Source: a virus. From it: a stretch of 64,000 nucleotides of DNA. The number at the start of each line of letters is the position of its first letter. Positions within the stretch are counted from its first letter, which is position 1. The stretch is taken from IMG/VR virus record IMGVR_UViG_3300049215_000771, positions 186,001 to 250,000 of that record, one strand, 5' to 3'. Made by a program: the position numbers and the translations under genes. The notes beneath the pieces were generated by a model, which made no database searches, was not told where the DNA came from, and worked only from the letters and a program-made list of their open reading frames with translations. This document shows, piece by piece, positions 24,846 to 32,666 of the stretch.

Positions 24846-24892
24846 GTCCCAAAAACCACACCATTCATAACTTCGCCTCCACCACTTTGTTG

Positions 24893-24921
24893 TTGTTTTT
24901 CCAACAAACTAGCGATATAGT
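24893..24921 (+). promoter_or_regulatory. Promoter TTGTTT-17-TATAGT
   Basis: TTGTTT 24893-24898 and TATAGT 24916-24921, spacer 17, downstream of the repeats and before the gene at 24964. Confidence 0.6.
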
Positions 24922-24963
24922 AAAACCATCAAGCAATCCACCATGCCCAAAGGAAACTCAACC

Positions 24964-25515
24964 ATGATCCCCTTCCTTGCTGAACGCTTTCGCATCTGGA
25001 AATGGGCCATCTTGCTCGCCAGCACCATCACCCTCCTGCCTGGCATCGTCGCCCCACTGTTCGCCCAAAATGGCCGAGGCAGCGAAGCCGCCCTTCGCAC
25101 CGGCTGCCCACTGCTTTGCTGCAATGACGTTCAAACACCCGACATCGGACCCGGCGGCGCTCTCACCCTCCTGGGCGTCATCGCCTTTGCCATCATTCTT
25201 CTGGCCACAGTCCAACACTTCGACGAGAAACGCATCAAGAAAGAACAACAACAAAGGGAACACGAAGAACAAGCAAAACAACAAGCCATCGCCAAGAAAC
25301 AGGCCGAAGATGCCCTCAAATACCCCCAACTCAAAGGCAAGAAAGTCCGCCTCCCTGACTTCAATAACCAACCCACCCAGGGCATCGTTGTTTCCCAATA
25401 CGAAGATCAACTCACCATCCACTTCCTGTCCGATGACGGCCAACTCGAAATGACCAAGAAGAAAATCGAAGAAGTCCAAGTCATTAACCCGGAGACAAAC
25501 ACCAATGAGAAATAA
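24964..25515 (+). CDS. Membrane protein with coiled-coil tail, 183 aa
   Basis: AAAGGA sits before ATG 24964; ATG 24943 is possible. Two hydrophobic segments (WAILLASTITLLPGIVAPL at 14-32 and LTLLGVIAFAIILLATV at 67-83) with CPLLCC between. A Lys/Glu/Gln coiled coil (KKEQQQREHEEQAKQQAIAK) and a C-terminal SH3-like strand region follow. Confidence 0.6.
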   Translation: MIPFLAERFRIWKWAILLASTITLLPGIVAPLFAQNGRGSEAALRTGCPLLCCNDVQTPDIGPGGALTLLGVIAFAIILLATVQHFDEKRIKKEQQQREHEEQAKQQAIAKKQAEDALKYPQLKGKKVRLPDFNNQPTQGIVVSQYEDQLTIHFLSDDGQLEMTKKKIEEVQVINPETNTNEK

Positions 25516-25864
25516 CAACCTGCCAGCATTGCAAGAACATATCAACAATCTGCTCAAACAATACCATCTCACCGCCCGCTGGGAGAAAAAACCCCGCCCA
25601 GGCCATTACTCCAACTTCGACTACAAAGCCCATACCCTCAAACGCCGTGCCTACCTGCCACGCATTACCAGCGAAATCGCCTACTGGACCAGCCTCCATG
25701 AAATCGGCCACCTGGTCGCTGATAACGAACCTACCAGGGAACTCGGCGAAATCTCAGCCTGGCTGTGGGCTACCCAAAATTCCATCATCCAAGTCAGCAA
25801 ACAAGCCCGTAACTACATCCGTGATTGCCTCAACTCCTATAACGTCCACGTCGATGGCCTCTAA
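25505..25864 (+). CDS. Zinc metallopeptidase-like protein (HEIGH), 119 aa
   Basis: TSLHEIGHLVADNEPTRELG contains HExxH at about residue 65 with a downstream Glu, as in ImmA/IrrE or minimal gluzincin proteases. No transmembrane part. Substrate unknown. Overlaps the membrane-protein gene by 11 bases. Confidence 0.7.
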   Translation: MRNNNLPALQEHINNLLKQYHLTARWEKKPRPGHYSNFDYKAHTLKRRAYLPRITSEIAYWTSLHEIGHLVADNEPTRELGEISAWLWATQNSIIQVSKQARNYIRDCLNSYNVHVDGL

Positions 25865-26279
25865 ATCACCACCAAAACACAATGCCAACATCCAACAACA
25901 AACAGAAACAAATTCACTACATAACCTCATGCCCCTGCAATCGTTCACCACCTGGCTCACTGAAAACCAAAAACAACGTATCCAGTTCGCCGGCTGGTTC
26001 AAAGATGGTACTGTTATCGTCTACCTCAATGGCATCCGTCATGTCTATATCACCGACGCCATCTACCACGAACGCTGGAAAGCACTCAGTAAGCGTAATC
26101 CCATGCTCGTAATGTCCCAAATCGCTCAACTCGTCCGTGCCGGCCACGCCCAACAAACTGAACCACCATCCGTGTCCAGAAAACCTATCCAACCCCCTAA
26201 CCCAAAACCTGTCATCAAACAGCCTAGCTTGTTCGATAACGAGGACGATCAGGAAAACGACCACCAACACACCTTGTAG
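25854..26279 (+). CDS. Hypothetical protein with F..WL.E motif, 141 aa
   Basis: Overlaps the peptidase gene. A second ATG at 25929 would give MPLQSFTTWLTENQKQ, matching the capsid-targeting-like pattern seen elsewhere, so the shorter 116-aa form may be the real one. Middle part KDGTVIVYLNGIRHVYITD is beta-rich; Pro-rich acidic end. Confidence 0.5.
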   Translation: MASKSPPKHNANIQQQTETNSLHNLMPLQSFTTWLTENQKQRIQFAGWFKDGTVIVYLNGIRHVYITDAIYHERWKALSKRNPMLVMSQIAQLVRAGHAQQTEPPSVSRKPIQPPNPKPVIKQPSLFDNEDDQENDHQHTL

Positions 26280-26403
26280 CTTCTGCGCTCGTCCTGCGCA
26301 ATCCTGGCATCATTACAAGGCCATCCCATCTGTCCCCCTTCCTTACACCCAACAGTAACCAGATGGGTATTAACACTCCAGCATCCATCATAGAAAGGAA
26401 TTT

Positions 26404-26721
26404 ATGCAACAACCTCCCATAGCCCTTTGGCAAGAATTCAATAACAACACCTTGCCGCCAACACTACGCTTCACACTCCCCATCGACTTCTGTGAAGCCT
26501 GCCATCGACCTACCTTCTTCGGCCACTGGCTCCCCCAACACTCCATCTCCCAGGAAATCCAACTCGCTCAACTCGATTGCCCCCTCGATGACCCTCCCCT
26601 CTCCCGTGTCCGCTGCAAATCATGCTTCCTCGACCTCGTGGAACCAAATCACCAACAAAGTCGTGCGCCTCGCAAGTCCAAACGGCGCAAACAGTTAAAC
26701 AAGCATTCCGAACCCAGGTAA
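26404..26721 (+). CDS. Zinc-finger-like protein, 105 aa
   Basis: GAAAGGAATTT precedes ATG. CEACHRPTFFGHWLPQH and later CKSC give two Cys pairs, then a strongly basic tail (RAPRKSKRRKQLNK). Possibly nucleic-acid binding. Last gene before the skew switch. Confidence 0.6.
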   Translation: MQQPPIALWQEFNNNTLPPTLRFTLPIDFCEACHRPTFFGHWLPQHSISQEIQLAQLDCPLDDPPLSRVRCKSCFLDLVEPNHQQSRAPRKSKRRKQLNKHSEPR

Positions 26722-26871
26722 AAATTGAATTGACGTAAGGGTGTAGCCAGCCTTCATTTACGTCGAGGCCACCCCAGGCTAGAAAATTCTGAAAGTATTT
26801 GGAGGAAATGGTGAAAAAATTGCGAGCCTGGGGCGTAGGGAGGGGCTTGTAGGAGGAGTTTGGAGAGATTT

Positions 26872-26939
26872 CCAGCCGCCCCCGCCCGCCTCAGCTAGTC
26901 GTGTGGTGGCTCAGTGCTGAGGCGGGCGGGGGCGGCTGG
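26872..26939. repeat. Perfect 24-bp GC-rich inverted repeat with 20-base loop
   Basis: Arms 26872-26895 and 26916-26939 are exact complements, starting CCAGCCGCCCCCGCCCG. No T tract follows, so it is not a classical terminator. It sits at the skew switch. Confidence 0.9.
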
Positions 26940-27012
26940 CGATATGGAGGAGTGGGTTGAGCGAATTGAACATAAGCGCCATTATCGGACGTTGAGAAAT
27001 GCGCAACAAAAA

Positions 27013-27071
27013 GCCGAGAGGCTGCCCCAACGGGTGTCGCCCAATCACCCGTTAGCTGCAAACCTCTCGGC
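27013..27071. repeat. Nested inverted repeats
   Basis: Outer GCCGAGAGG/CCTCTCGGC (27013-27021 with 27063-27071) encloses AACGGGTG/CACCCGTT (27029-27036 with 27046-27053). Confidence 0.75.
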
Positions 27072-27111
27072 GTGCTTGAATGATACTACGATTTACCGAG
27101 GTTGTAAAGCA

Positions 27112-27146
27112 CACGACCAGGAAATCTGAAAGAAATCCTGGTCGTG
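27112..27146. repeat. 11-bp inverted repeat
   Basis: CACGACCAGGA/TCCTGGTCGTG with a 13-base loop. Confidence 0.75.
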
Positions 27147-27272
27147 GCCGTGCGTCGAGAACCCATCCCGGTCCCCGATCCCTCCAGCCTATCCCACCAC
27201 CTGCCCCCTGTCCAGCAAAATCATCAACAATTTGACACTGTGCGTTTGTGCAGTATCAAAAATGAGGCGTCA

Positions 27273-27315
27273 GGTACAAAGGTTTGAAGTGGTGGTTTTA
27301 GAGATTTGTACCCTC
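27273..27315 (+). promoter_or_regulatory. E1 element
   Basis: GGTACAAA at 27273 and TTTTAGAGATTTGTACCCT ending at about 27315; full two-arm form. Confidence 0.65.
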
Positions 27316-27418
27316 CGGTCATTTTCTGCGCACGGATGTACACCAGGTTATTTGGGATAATGCCAGGGGGAGATTGAGGGGTGTTGCGCCGGGCTGGGGT
27401 TGGCTGGCAAAGGCTGTT

Positions 27419-27459
27419 TTTAGCATTTGTACAGTATTGTTTTAGGCATTTGTACCGTA
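27419..27459 (+). promoter_or_regulatory. Two E1 right halves
   Basis: TTTAGCATTTGTACAGTA followed by TTTTAGGCATTTGTACCGTA. Confidence 0.55.
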
Positions 27460-27516
27460 GGGGTTGGCTGCGCCGGGCGTGGCTGGGGTGGGGTTGCGCC
27501 GAATTGCGTTGGGAGA

Positions 27517-27553
27517 TTCCGAACCTTACGAGTTTGGGGCGGTCTTCCTGGCA
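27517..27553 (+). repeat. E2 element (degenerate)
   Basis: TTCCGAACCTTACG then GGTCTTCCTGGCAACC, leading into CATAGGGAGG before ATG 27574. Stem poorly conserved. Confidence 0.55.
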
Positions 27554-27573
27554 ACCCATAGGGAGGAATTTCG

Positions 27574-28665
27574 ATGTCGGTTCAACATTTCAAGGTGTTC
27601 TTCGGGCCGGACGATCCGTGGGGAGCGGTAGCGCCCACGGCGGACGAGCGCCGGGAGTTGGTGGAGAGTGGGTTTGCCGGTTTCATCGGCAACGAGCGGG
27701 CGATCAAGAAGCTGAAGGCGTCGGCGTTCGATGCCCTGGGCAAGCCCGACCATCTTTGCCGTGACCTGGCGTTCAGCATTTTCGGCCCGGCGTCGAGTGG
27801 CAAGACGACGCTGGCCCGGCTGTACGCCAAAACCGTCGATCTGCCCTTCGTGGAGGTTTCCCCGAAGGCGGTGAAGACGATGGACGACCTGTTCCGGGAG
27901 ATCGACCGGGTGTTGACGGTCGAGGGCGTGCCGGTGGTGGAAGTGGTCCGGCGCAACTACCATGTTCTGCCGCCCTGTGTGATCTTCATTGACGAGGTTC
28001 ACGCACTGGCGAAGGCAGTCGAGCAGGGCTTGCTGAAGGCGACGGAGTACAACGACGCCACGCTGGTCACGGAGTCCGGCAAAACGATCAACTGCCACAA
28101 TGTTTGCTGGATCATTGCCACGACGGACGAGGGGCGGCTGTTCGACGCATTCCGCACCCGGTTTTCGCCGGTCAACCTTCGCTATCTGAGCAAGGCGGAC
28201 ATTGCCAAGATCGTTCGCCTGGCTCACCCGGACTTCGACGAGGCGACGGCGGCGCTGGTTGCTCACTACAACAGCCGCATTCCCCGCAAGGCGTTGGAGT
28301 TCGCCCGTTACATGAAGTTGGTTCGGCAGATGGGCGCTGACCGCACCTGGGCGGACGTGGCGCAGGAAGTTGCCACGGATGAAGGGATCGACCAGTACGG
28401 CATGAGCGAGGTTCACCTTCGCATTCTGAAGGCGCTGGGCCAGGGTCCGGTGGCGGCAAACCGGATCGTGAATGTCGCAGGAGCGAAGAAGGAGGAAGTC
28501 GAGCGGTTCATCATGCCGTGGTTGCTGACGGTCACGGAAGACACGCCGGCGCTGGTCACGGTGACGAGCAGGGGATACACCATCACCGAGGCGGGCCTGG
28601 CCGAGTTGGACAAGCGAGGGATCGCCCATCGAGGGACGTTCGCCACGCCGAACTATCGCCCGTAG
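27574..28665 (+). CDS. RuvB-like AAA+ ATPase, 363 aa
   Basis: Walker A FGPASSGKTTLARLY at about 68-82, Walker B CVIFIDEVHAL at about 132, sensor region IIATTDEGRLFDAFRTRF with a RuvB-like arginine, and a C-terminal winged helix (GPVAANRIVNVAGAKKEEVE, then RGYTITEAG). The order matches RuvB, the Holliday junction branch-migration motor. No RuvA or RuvC is visible; it could serve phage recombination or replication. AGGGAGG site. Confidence 0.8.
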   Translation: MSVQHFKVFFGPDDPWGAVAPTADERRELVESGFAGFIGNERAIKKLKASAFDALGKPDHLCRDLAFSIFGPASSGKTTLARLYAKTVDLPFVEVSPKAVKTMDDLFREIDRVLTVEGVPVVEVVRRNYHVLPPCVIFIDEVHALAKAVEQGLLKATEYNDATLVTESGKTINCHNVCWIIATTDEGRLFDAFRTRFSPVNLRYLSKADIAKIVRLAHPDFDEATAALVAHYNSRIPRKALEFARYMKLVRQMGADRTWADVAQEVATDEGIDQYGMSEVHLRILKALGQGPVAANRIVNVAGAKKEEVERFIMPWLLTVTEDTPALVTVTSRGYTITEAGLAELDKRGIAHRGTFATPNYRP

Positions 28666-28718
28666 TTCGGCGGCTGGCCGGGGGCTGCCCACTCCTGGCC
28701 TGGGCGCAATAGCCTACT

Positions 28719-28760
28719 GGTACAAACCTTCAAGTTGATGTTTTAGAGATTTGTACCCTA
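28719..28760 (+). promoter_or_regulatory. E1 element
   Basis: GGTACAAACCTTCAAGTTGA, TTTTAGAG, ATTTGTACCCTA; full form, upstream of ATG 28777. Confidence 0.7.
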
Positions 28761-28776
28761 CGGGCTGGAGGGAAGC

Positions 28777-28932
28777 ATGAAATACATCGTGTGGGTACGG
28801 GAGAAGGGGCGTTGGGAGCCGAACGGCGACGGGCCTTTGACGCAGAAGCAGGCCGAGCGGATTGCCAAGGAAATCCGTCAGGAGTGCAACGTGCCGACGA
28901 AGGTGTTGCCGGTGGGACAAGAACCGAAATAG
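28777..28932 (+). CDS. Small protein, 51 aa
   Basis: GGAGGGAAGC precedes ATG right after an E1 box. KYIVWVREKGRWEPNGDGPL then QKQAERIAKEIRQE; beta then helix. Resembles small phage proteins starting 'YVVWTREKG'. Unknown. Confidence 0.65.
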   Translation: MKYIVWVREKGRWEPNGDGPLTQKQAERIAKEIRQECNVPTKVLPVGQEPK

Positions 28933-28940
28933 GAGGGGAT

Positions 28941-29141
28941 ATGGACCCTGTTGCTTGCATCGAGGAAGCCGAGGCGCAGATCGAATCCAACAACCCGGAC
29001 GATGCTGCCTGGGCGCTTCAGGACTATCGGGAGTGGCGGCGCAAGGGTGGATTCACCGACGCCGGCCTGGACGAGCGTGCCCGGATTGTCAACAAGGAAA
29101 TCAAGCAGACCGGGCATCCTGGGGTGAACCTGGGATTTTGA
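28941..29141 (+). CDS. Hypothetical protein, 66 aa
   Basis: AGGAGGGGAT before ATG. Helical: ACIEEAEAQIESNNPDDAAW, YREWRRKGGF, DERARIVNKEIKQ. Confidence 0.65.
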   Translation: MDPVACIEEAEAQIESNNPDDAAWALQDYREWRRKGGFTDAGLDERARIVNKEIKQTGHPGVNLGF

Positions 29142-29143
29142 TG

Positions 29144-29188
29144 AAAGTTTCCGAACCTTGCTGGCCCGGCAAGGTCTTCCATGCGGGA
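29144..29188 (+). repeat. E2 intercistronic element
   Basis: AAGTTTCCG, stem ACCTTGC/GCAAGGT (29155-29161 with 29169-29175), then CTTCCATGCGGG. Confidence 0.8.
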
Positions 29189-29197
29189 GGGGACGAC

Positions 29198-29332
29198 ATG
29201 AAGAAAACGAATCGTGTGCGTAAACATCGTAGGGACAAGAACAACGGCAAGAACGGTTGGGTGGGTGGAAATCCCCGCTACGACCGTCGCAAGGCGACCG
29301 AGGGAAAGAATCGGTCGATGGGCCGCAATTAG
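29198..29332 (+). CDS. Basic small protein, 44 aa
   Basis: GGGAGGGGACGAC before ATG. MKKTNRVRKHRRDKNNGKNG and a basic tail; likely RNA or DNA binding by charge. Confidence 0.6.
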   Translation: MKKTNRVRKHRRDKNNGKNGWVGGNPRYDRRKATEGKNRSMGRN

Positions 29333-29344
29333 GGAGGGGCTGCA

Positions 29345-29590
29345 ATGCCTGTTTCGTTGAATCGTGTTCTGACCGTGGCGAAGGGCAACGGGGGCTTCCT
29401 GGACCGCCTGGGCATTGAGACGATTGCCAGGGAGGACCGGCTTCGCCTGTTGCTGGTTCGGTGTGGCAATGGTCGTTTCCTGGCCCCGGCGCAGGACGTG
29501 AACCATTTCATCGCCATCATCGAGCGAGACAACCAGGACTACATTCGGGACGTGTCGCTGCCGACTTCCGACCCGATCTGGAAAACCTGA
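29345..29590 (+). CDS. Hypothetical protein, 81 aa
   Basis: AGGGAGGGGC before ATG. FLDRLGIETIAREDRLRLLL followed by GRFLAPAQDVNHFIAIIER. Alpha/beta; unknown. Confidence 0.65.
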   Translation: MPVSLNRVLTVAKGNGGFLDRLGIETIAREDRLRLLLVRCGNGRFLAPAQDVNHFIAIIERDNQDYIRDVSLPTSDPIWKT

Positions 29591-29634
29591 AAGTTTCCGA
29601 ACCTTGCTGGCCCGGCAAGGTCTTCCATGCGAGT
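29590..29634 (+). repeat. E2 intercistronic element
   Basis: Same stem ACCTTGC/GCAAGGT as the copy at 29144, then CTTCCATGCGAG. Confidence 0.8.
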
Positions 29635-29657
29635 CGAGACAACCTGGATAGGGAGAA

Positions 29658-30179
29658 ATGAACATGGTCACTTTCAGCAAGGGCGACAACATCATCGACA
29701 GCCGGGACGTGATTTCCCGCATCGAGGAGTTGGAGTCCGAGCGTGAAGCCTTGTCCGATGCCGTGGACAGCGCTCGTGAGGCGTTGGAGGAACACCAAAG
29801 CAACGAGCCGGACGAGGACGCCGACGAAGAAGTACACGAAGCGTACCAGGAGAAGCTGTCGGAGTTGAAGGAAGCGCTGGTCGAGGCGGCTTCCGACCTG
29901 GACGATTGGGACGAGGACGACGACCAGGGCGGCGAGTTGAAGGAGCTTCGGGCCTTCAGCGAGGAGGGCGAGAGCGCCACGTCGGACTGGCCGCACGGCG
30001 CAATGTGCATCCTGGAAAGCTACTTCGAGGACTACTGCCAGGAGTTGCTGGCCGACATCGGCGACTTGCCGAAGGACTTGCCGCATTACATCGTGATCGA
30101 CTGGACGGCCACGGCGAAGAACCTGGAGGCCGACTATTCGAGCATCACCTGGGGCGGCGAGACGTATCTGGTCCGCTGA
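29658..30179 (+). CDS. Acidic conserved phage/plasmid-type protein, 173 aa
   Basis: Coiled-coil N-terminal half rich in Glu/Asp (RIEELESEREALSDAVD), then a domain with SDWPHGAMCILESYFEDYCQ, ELLADIGDLP, IDWTATAKNLEADYSSI and GGETYLVR. I recall this DWP-G...YFE.Y..EL..DIG...IDW pattern in many phage and plasmid proteins, sometimes called antirestriction-like without proof. Confidence 0.6.
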   Translation: MNMVTFSKGDNIIDSRDVISRIEELESEREALSDAVDSAREALEEHQSNEPDEDADEEVHEAYQEKLSELKEALVEAASDLDDWDEDDDQGGELKELRAFSEEGESATSDWPHGAMCILESYFEDYCQELLADIGDLPKDLPHYIVIDWTATAKNLEADYSSITWGGETYLVR

Positions 30180-30180
30180 T

Positions 30181-30224
30181 CCCGAACCTTAGACCATTCG
30201 CCCCGGTCTAAGGTATGCGTCGAG
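30181..30224 (+). repeat. E2 element with longer stem
   Basis: CCCGAACC then ACCTTAGACC/GGTCTAAGGT perfect 10-bp stem around ATTCGCCCC, then ATGCGTCGAG. A different arm sequence but still paired: compensatory change. Confidence 0.75.
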
Positions 30225-30252
30225 TATCCATTACCCTGGTAGGGAGAGAGTC

Positions 30253-30429
30253 ATGCAAGCAACGGTCGAGGGCAACGAGTTGGTGGTTCGCATTCCGCTT
30301 CAGAAGCCGGCTCCGAGTTCGACGGGCCGCACCCTGATCGTGGCGAACAGTGGCGGGCCGAAGGCGACCGAGGCCGAGGTCAACGGCAAGAAGATCACGG
30401 TCAACCTGAGCGCCTGGATCAAGCCCTAA
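30253..30429 (+). CDS. Hypothetical protein, 58 aa
   Basis: TAGGGAGAGAG before ATG. QATVEGNELVVRIPLQKPAP, then TLIVANSGG and KITVNLSAWIKP: a small all-beta protein. Ends before a terminator. Confidence 0.65.
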   Translation: MQATVEGNELVVRIPLQKPAPSSTGRTLIVANSGGPKATEAEVNGKKITVNLSAWIKP

Positions 30430-30441
30430 CGTGTGGGCAAC

Positions 30442-30480
30442 CGGCCTGGGGGATGCAGCCGCCCCCAGGCCGTTTCTTTG
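30442..30480 (+). terminator. Rho-independent terminator
   Basis: CGGCCTGGGGG/CCCCCAGGCCG, then TTTCTTTGCGA. Confidence 0.85.
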
Positions 30481-30492
30481 CGATAGGGAGCA

Positions 30493-30534
30493 GGTACAAA
30501 CCTTCAAGTTGTAGCTTTATAGGTTTGTACCCTA
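30493..30534 (+). promoter_or_regulatory. E1 element
   Basis: GGTACAAACCTTCAAGTTGT ... AGGTTTGTACCCTA right after the terminator. Confidence 0.7.
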
Positions 30535-30555
30535 CCGGCCAGGAGGTAACGGACC

Positions 30556-30714
30556 ATGAAAACTGTCACGATGCCGAAGAAGCCGGACATGACGATTCGC
30601 CTGGAGCCGATCAAGATGCGGCTTCCCTTCGTGGGTCGGGGGCGCAAGACCCGGCACGAGCCTCGCAGGAGTCGGCGGGGCGACAAGCAACGGATGGCGA
30701 AGGAAAGTTTCTGA
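30556..30714 (+). CDS. Basic small protein, 52 aa
   Basis: GGAGGTAACGGACC before ATG. Ends in GRGRKTRHEPRRSRRGDKQR, strongly basic. Possibly nucleic-acid binding. Confidence 0.6.
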   Translation: MKTVTMPKKPDMTIRLEPIKMRLPFVGRGRKTRHEPRRSRRGDKQRMAKESF

Positions 30715-30757
30715 AAAGTTTCCGAACCTTGCTGGCCCGGCGAGGTCTTCCATGCGA
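30714..30757 (+). repeat. E2 intercistronic element
   Basis: ACCTTGC/GCGAGGT stem with one T-G pair, loop TGGCCCG, then CTTCCATGCGAG. Confidence 0.8.
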
Positions 30758-30789
30758 GAGACGAGACAACCCCCAACGGGAGATATGGA

Positions 30790-32400
30790 ATGGCTGCTTT
30801 CCTGAAGATTCAGAATCCTGGCGTTGCTGATCCCCTGGCCTTCACCCTCCTGGGTGCTTCCACGAGCCGGTCCAGCGACAACAGCGCCACCATCGGCAAG
30901 TTCGGGTCGGGCAACAAGCACGGTGTCGCCGTGTGTCTCCGTGAGGAGTTGCCGCCCGTTGTGTTCGCCGGCACGCTCCGCATGACGTTCGGCACGACCG
31001 ACGTGAAGATGGACGCCGGCACGCACAGCAAGACGTTCGCTCGTGTGCAGGTGAAGTACGGCGGCAAGGACAAGGCCGGCGTCAACCGTTCGTCCACGGA
31101 AGACCTGGGCTATGTCCTGGAGTACGGGGCTTCCGACTGGCTGGGCATCGACCTGGCGCTTCGGGAGTTCGTGTCCAACGCCATCGACCGGGCGATTGTG
31201 GAAGGCGAGATCGCTTTCATCGCCAAGTTCGCTTTCGAGTACAACGAGCGCAACCCCGGCTTCCACGCCCTCCTGGACCAGAAGGACGCCGAGGCGGTTT
31301 CCATCTGCCACAAGGCGCTGGAAACCTACCGGCTGACGGCGCAGGACTTCAAGAACGTCCGGGTCGAGGTCGTGGAGGAGAACCAGGTCCGGGCGAAGGA
31401 CGGCTACACCACGGTTTTCGTGCCGCTGAATGCCGACGTTCTGGCGTTCTACCAGTCGCTTGGCAAGTGGTTCCTGCACTTCTCGGAGCCGGAACTGCTG
31501 AACAAGACGATTCTGCCGAAGAAGAATCGCAACCTGGGCAACCGGGTCGCAGCGGTGATCTACCGTCGTGGTGTTCGTGTTCGGGAGTTCGAGAGCAGCG
31601 ACGTTCCTTCGCTGTTCGATTACAACCTGCCGAACATCGAACTGGATGAGGCACGCAAGGCCGACGACTGGCGGATTCGGACGGCGGCGGGCAAGGCCGT
31701 CCGTGATGCCGACCAGGACACGCTTCGGGTGCTGTTCCAGTCGTTCCGCAGCAGCCAGCGCTATTGGGAACACGACTTCGACACCTACGGCCTGGAAGTG
31801 TCGTCGTGGGAGACGGACAAGCCGGAAGCGGCTGCCGCCCGTCAGACCAACTGGCAGAAGGCGTTCGAGCAGGTTTTCGACGCCAACGCTGTGATCGCCA
31901 CGGCGACGGGCGGCGAGTTTGCCGAGCGGAAGGGTTACAACGTCATCACGGCCCCGGAGCCGTTCGTCAAGGCGGCTGGCAAGCATGGCGTTCGCACCCC
32001 GGAGAAGGTGTTGACGCAGGACGACCGGGAAGGGCGAGAGATCATCGACGCCACGCCGGACGCTCTTGCCGCCCTGGACTTCGTGTGGGACGTGGTTCAG
32101 CGCTCTGGCATGACCAACGGCAAGGAGCGCCCGGCCTGCAAGGTGTTCCGCAAGATCATGTCGGGAGGGTCGCAGACGTTGGGGTTCTACCGTGACGCCA
32201 CGGTGTACATCAACGAGGACATCGCCGGCTATGGTTCGCTGACGGGCGGCTGGCAGGTGTTGACGCAGCAGCTTCTCGTGACGGCGCTGGAGGAAGTGGC
32301 CCATCACGTTACGGGGGCGACCGACAACAGCCGGGACTTCCAGGACTACGTTCTGAACCTGGCGATCAAGCTGGCGAAGGTCCAGGCCGGCTTGATCTGA
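30790..32400 (+). CDS. GHKL-ATPase-like protein with C-terminal EEVAHH motif, 536 aa
   Basis: Near the N-terminus SDNSATIGKFGSGNKHGVAV looks like a glycine-rich ATP lid, and LALREFVSNAIDRA at about 122-135 is an N-box of GHKL ATPases (histidine kinase/HSP90/MutL fold). The C-terminus has LLVTALEEVAHHVTGATDN followed by SRDFQ, an HExxH-like (E/H swapped) helix typical of a phage/plasmid ATP-binding family. Largest gene in this region; function unknown. Confidence 0.6.
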   Translation: MAAFLKIQNPGVADPLAFTLLGASTSRSSDNSATIGKFGSGNKHGVAVCLREELPPVVFAGTLRMTFGTTDVKMDAGTHSKTFARVQVKYGGKDKAGVNRSSTEDLGYVLEYGASDWLGIDLALREFVSNAIDRAIVEGEIAFIAKFAFEYNERNPGFHALLDQKDAEAVSICHKALETYRLTAQDFKNVRVEVVEENQVRAKDGYTTVFVPLNADVLAFYQSLGKWFLHFSEPELLNKTILPKKNRNLGNRVAAVIYRRGVRVREFESSDVPSLFDYNLPNIELDEARKADDWRIRTAAGKAVRDADQDTLRVLFQSFRSSQRYWEHDFDTYGLEVSSWETDKPEAAAARQTNWQKAFEQVFDANAVIATATGGEFAERKGYNVITAPEPFVKAAGKHGVRTPEKVLTQDDREGREIIDATPDALAALDFVWDVVQRSGMTNGKERPACKVFRKIMSGGSQTLGFYRDATVYINEDIAGYGSLTGGWQVLTQQLLVTALEEVAHHVTGATDNSRDFQDYVLNLAIKLAKVQAGLI

Positions 32401-32417
32401 TCTTTCTCCCTGGGTTG

Positions 32418-32453
32418 GCCCGGTGGGGGAGCAATCCCCTGCCGGGCTTTTTT
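32418..32453 (+). terminator. Rho-independent terminator
   Basis: GCCCGGTGGGG/CCCCTGCCGGGC stem followed by six T. Confidence 0.9.
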
Positions 32454-32467
32454 GTCAGCACAGGCCA

Positions 32468-32509
32468 GGTACAATCCTACAAGTGGATGTTTTAGAGATT
32501 TGTACCCTA
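32468..32509 (+). promoter_or_regulatory. E1 element
   Basis: Left arm GGTACAAT is imperfect; right part TTTTAGAGATTTGTACCCTA is intact. Confidence 0.65.
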
Positions 32510-32529
32510 CCAGTCGGGAGGAAAAAACC

Positions 32530-32622
32530 ATGATTGCAGTCAAGTTGTTCATTGGGTTCTACGGCATGGCCATCGTGTCGGCCATCATCGCCTGGTTGAC
32601 CAATGGTGAACGAAAACAGTAA
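32530..32622 (+). CDS. Single-span micropeptide, 30 aa
   Basis: GGGAGGAAAAAACC before ATG, between E1 and E2. AVKLFIGFYGMAIVSAIIAW is one membrane span; short charged end. Confidence 0.6.
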   Translation: MIAVKLFIGFYGMAIVSAIIAWLTNGERKQ

Positions 32623-32666
32623 AAGTTTCCGAACCTTGCTGGCCCGGCGAGGTCTTCTATGCGAAG
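32622..32666 (+). repeat. E2 intercistronic element
   Basis: ACCTTGC/GCGAGGT stem, then CTTCTATGCGAAG. Confidence 0.8.

Larger units (their letters stand above)
26722..27573. other. Gene-free hairpin-rich region, candidate replication origin
   Basis: No supported gene in 852 bases. It holds at least four strong hairpins, E1-type boxes and a weak E2. The + strand is C-rich left of it and G-rich right of it (for example about 24 C against 9 G in the line at 24781, 27 G against 12 C at 26821). A negative-to-positive skew change is what a bidirectional origin produces. Confidence 0.55.

Noticed and set aside
26914-27129. ORF of 71 aa crossing the 24-bp hairpin
   Set aside because: It runs through three strong hairpins, has no ribosome site and no family-like sequence; DNA structure explains the base composition better.
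27526-32307. Long minus-strand ORFs of 388 and 591 aa
   Set aside because: Shadows of the RuvB-like and GHKL-like genes; they cross terminators and E1/E2 elements.
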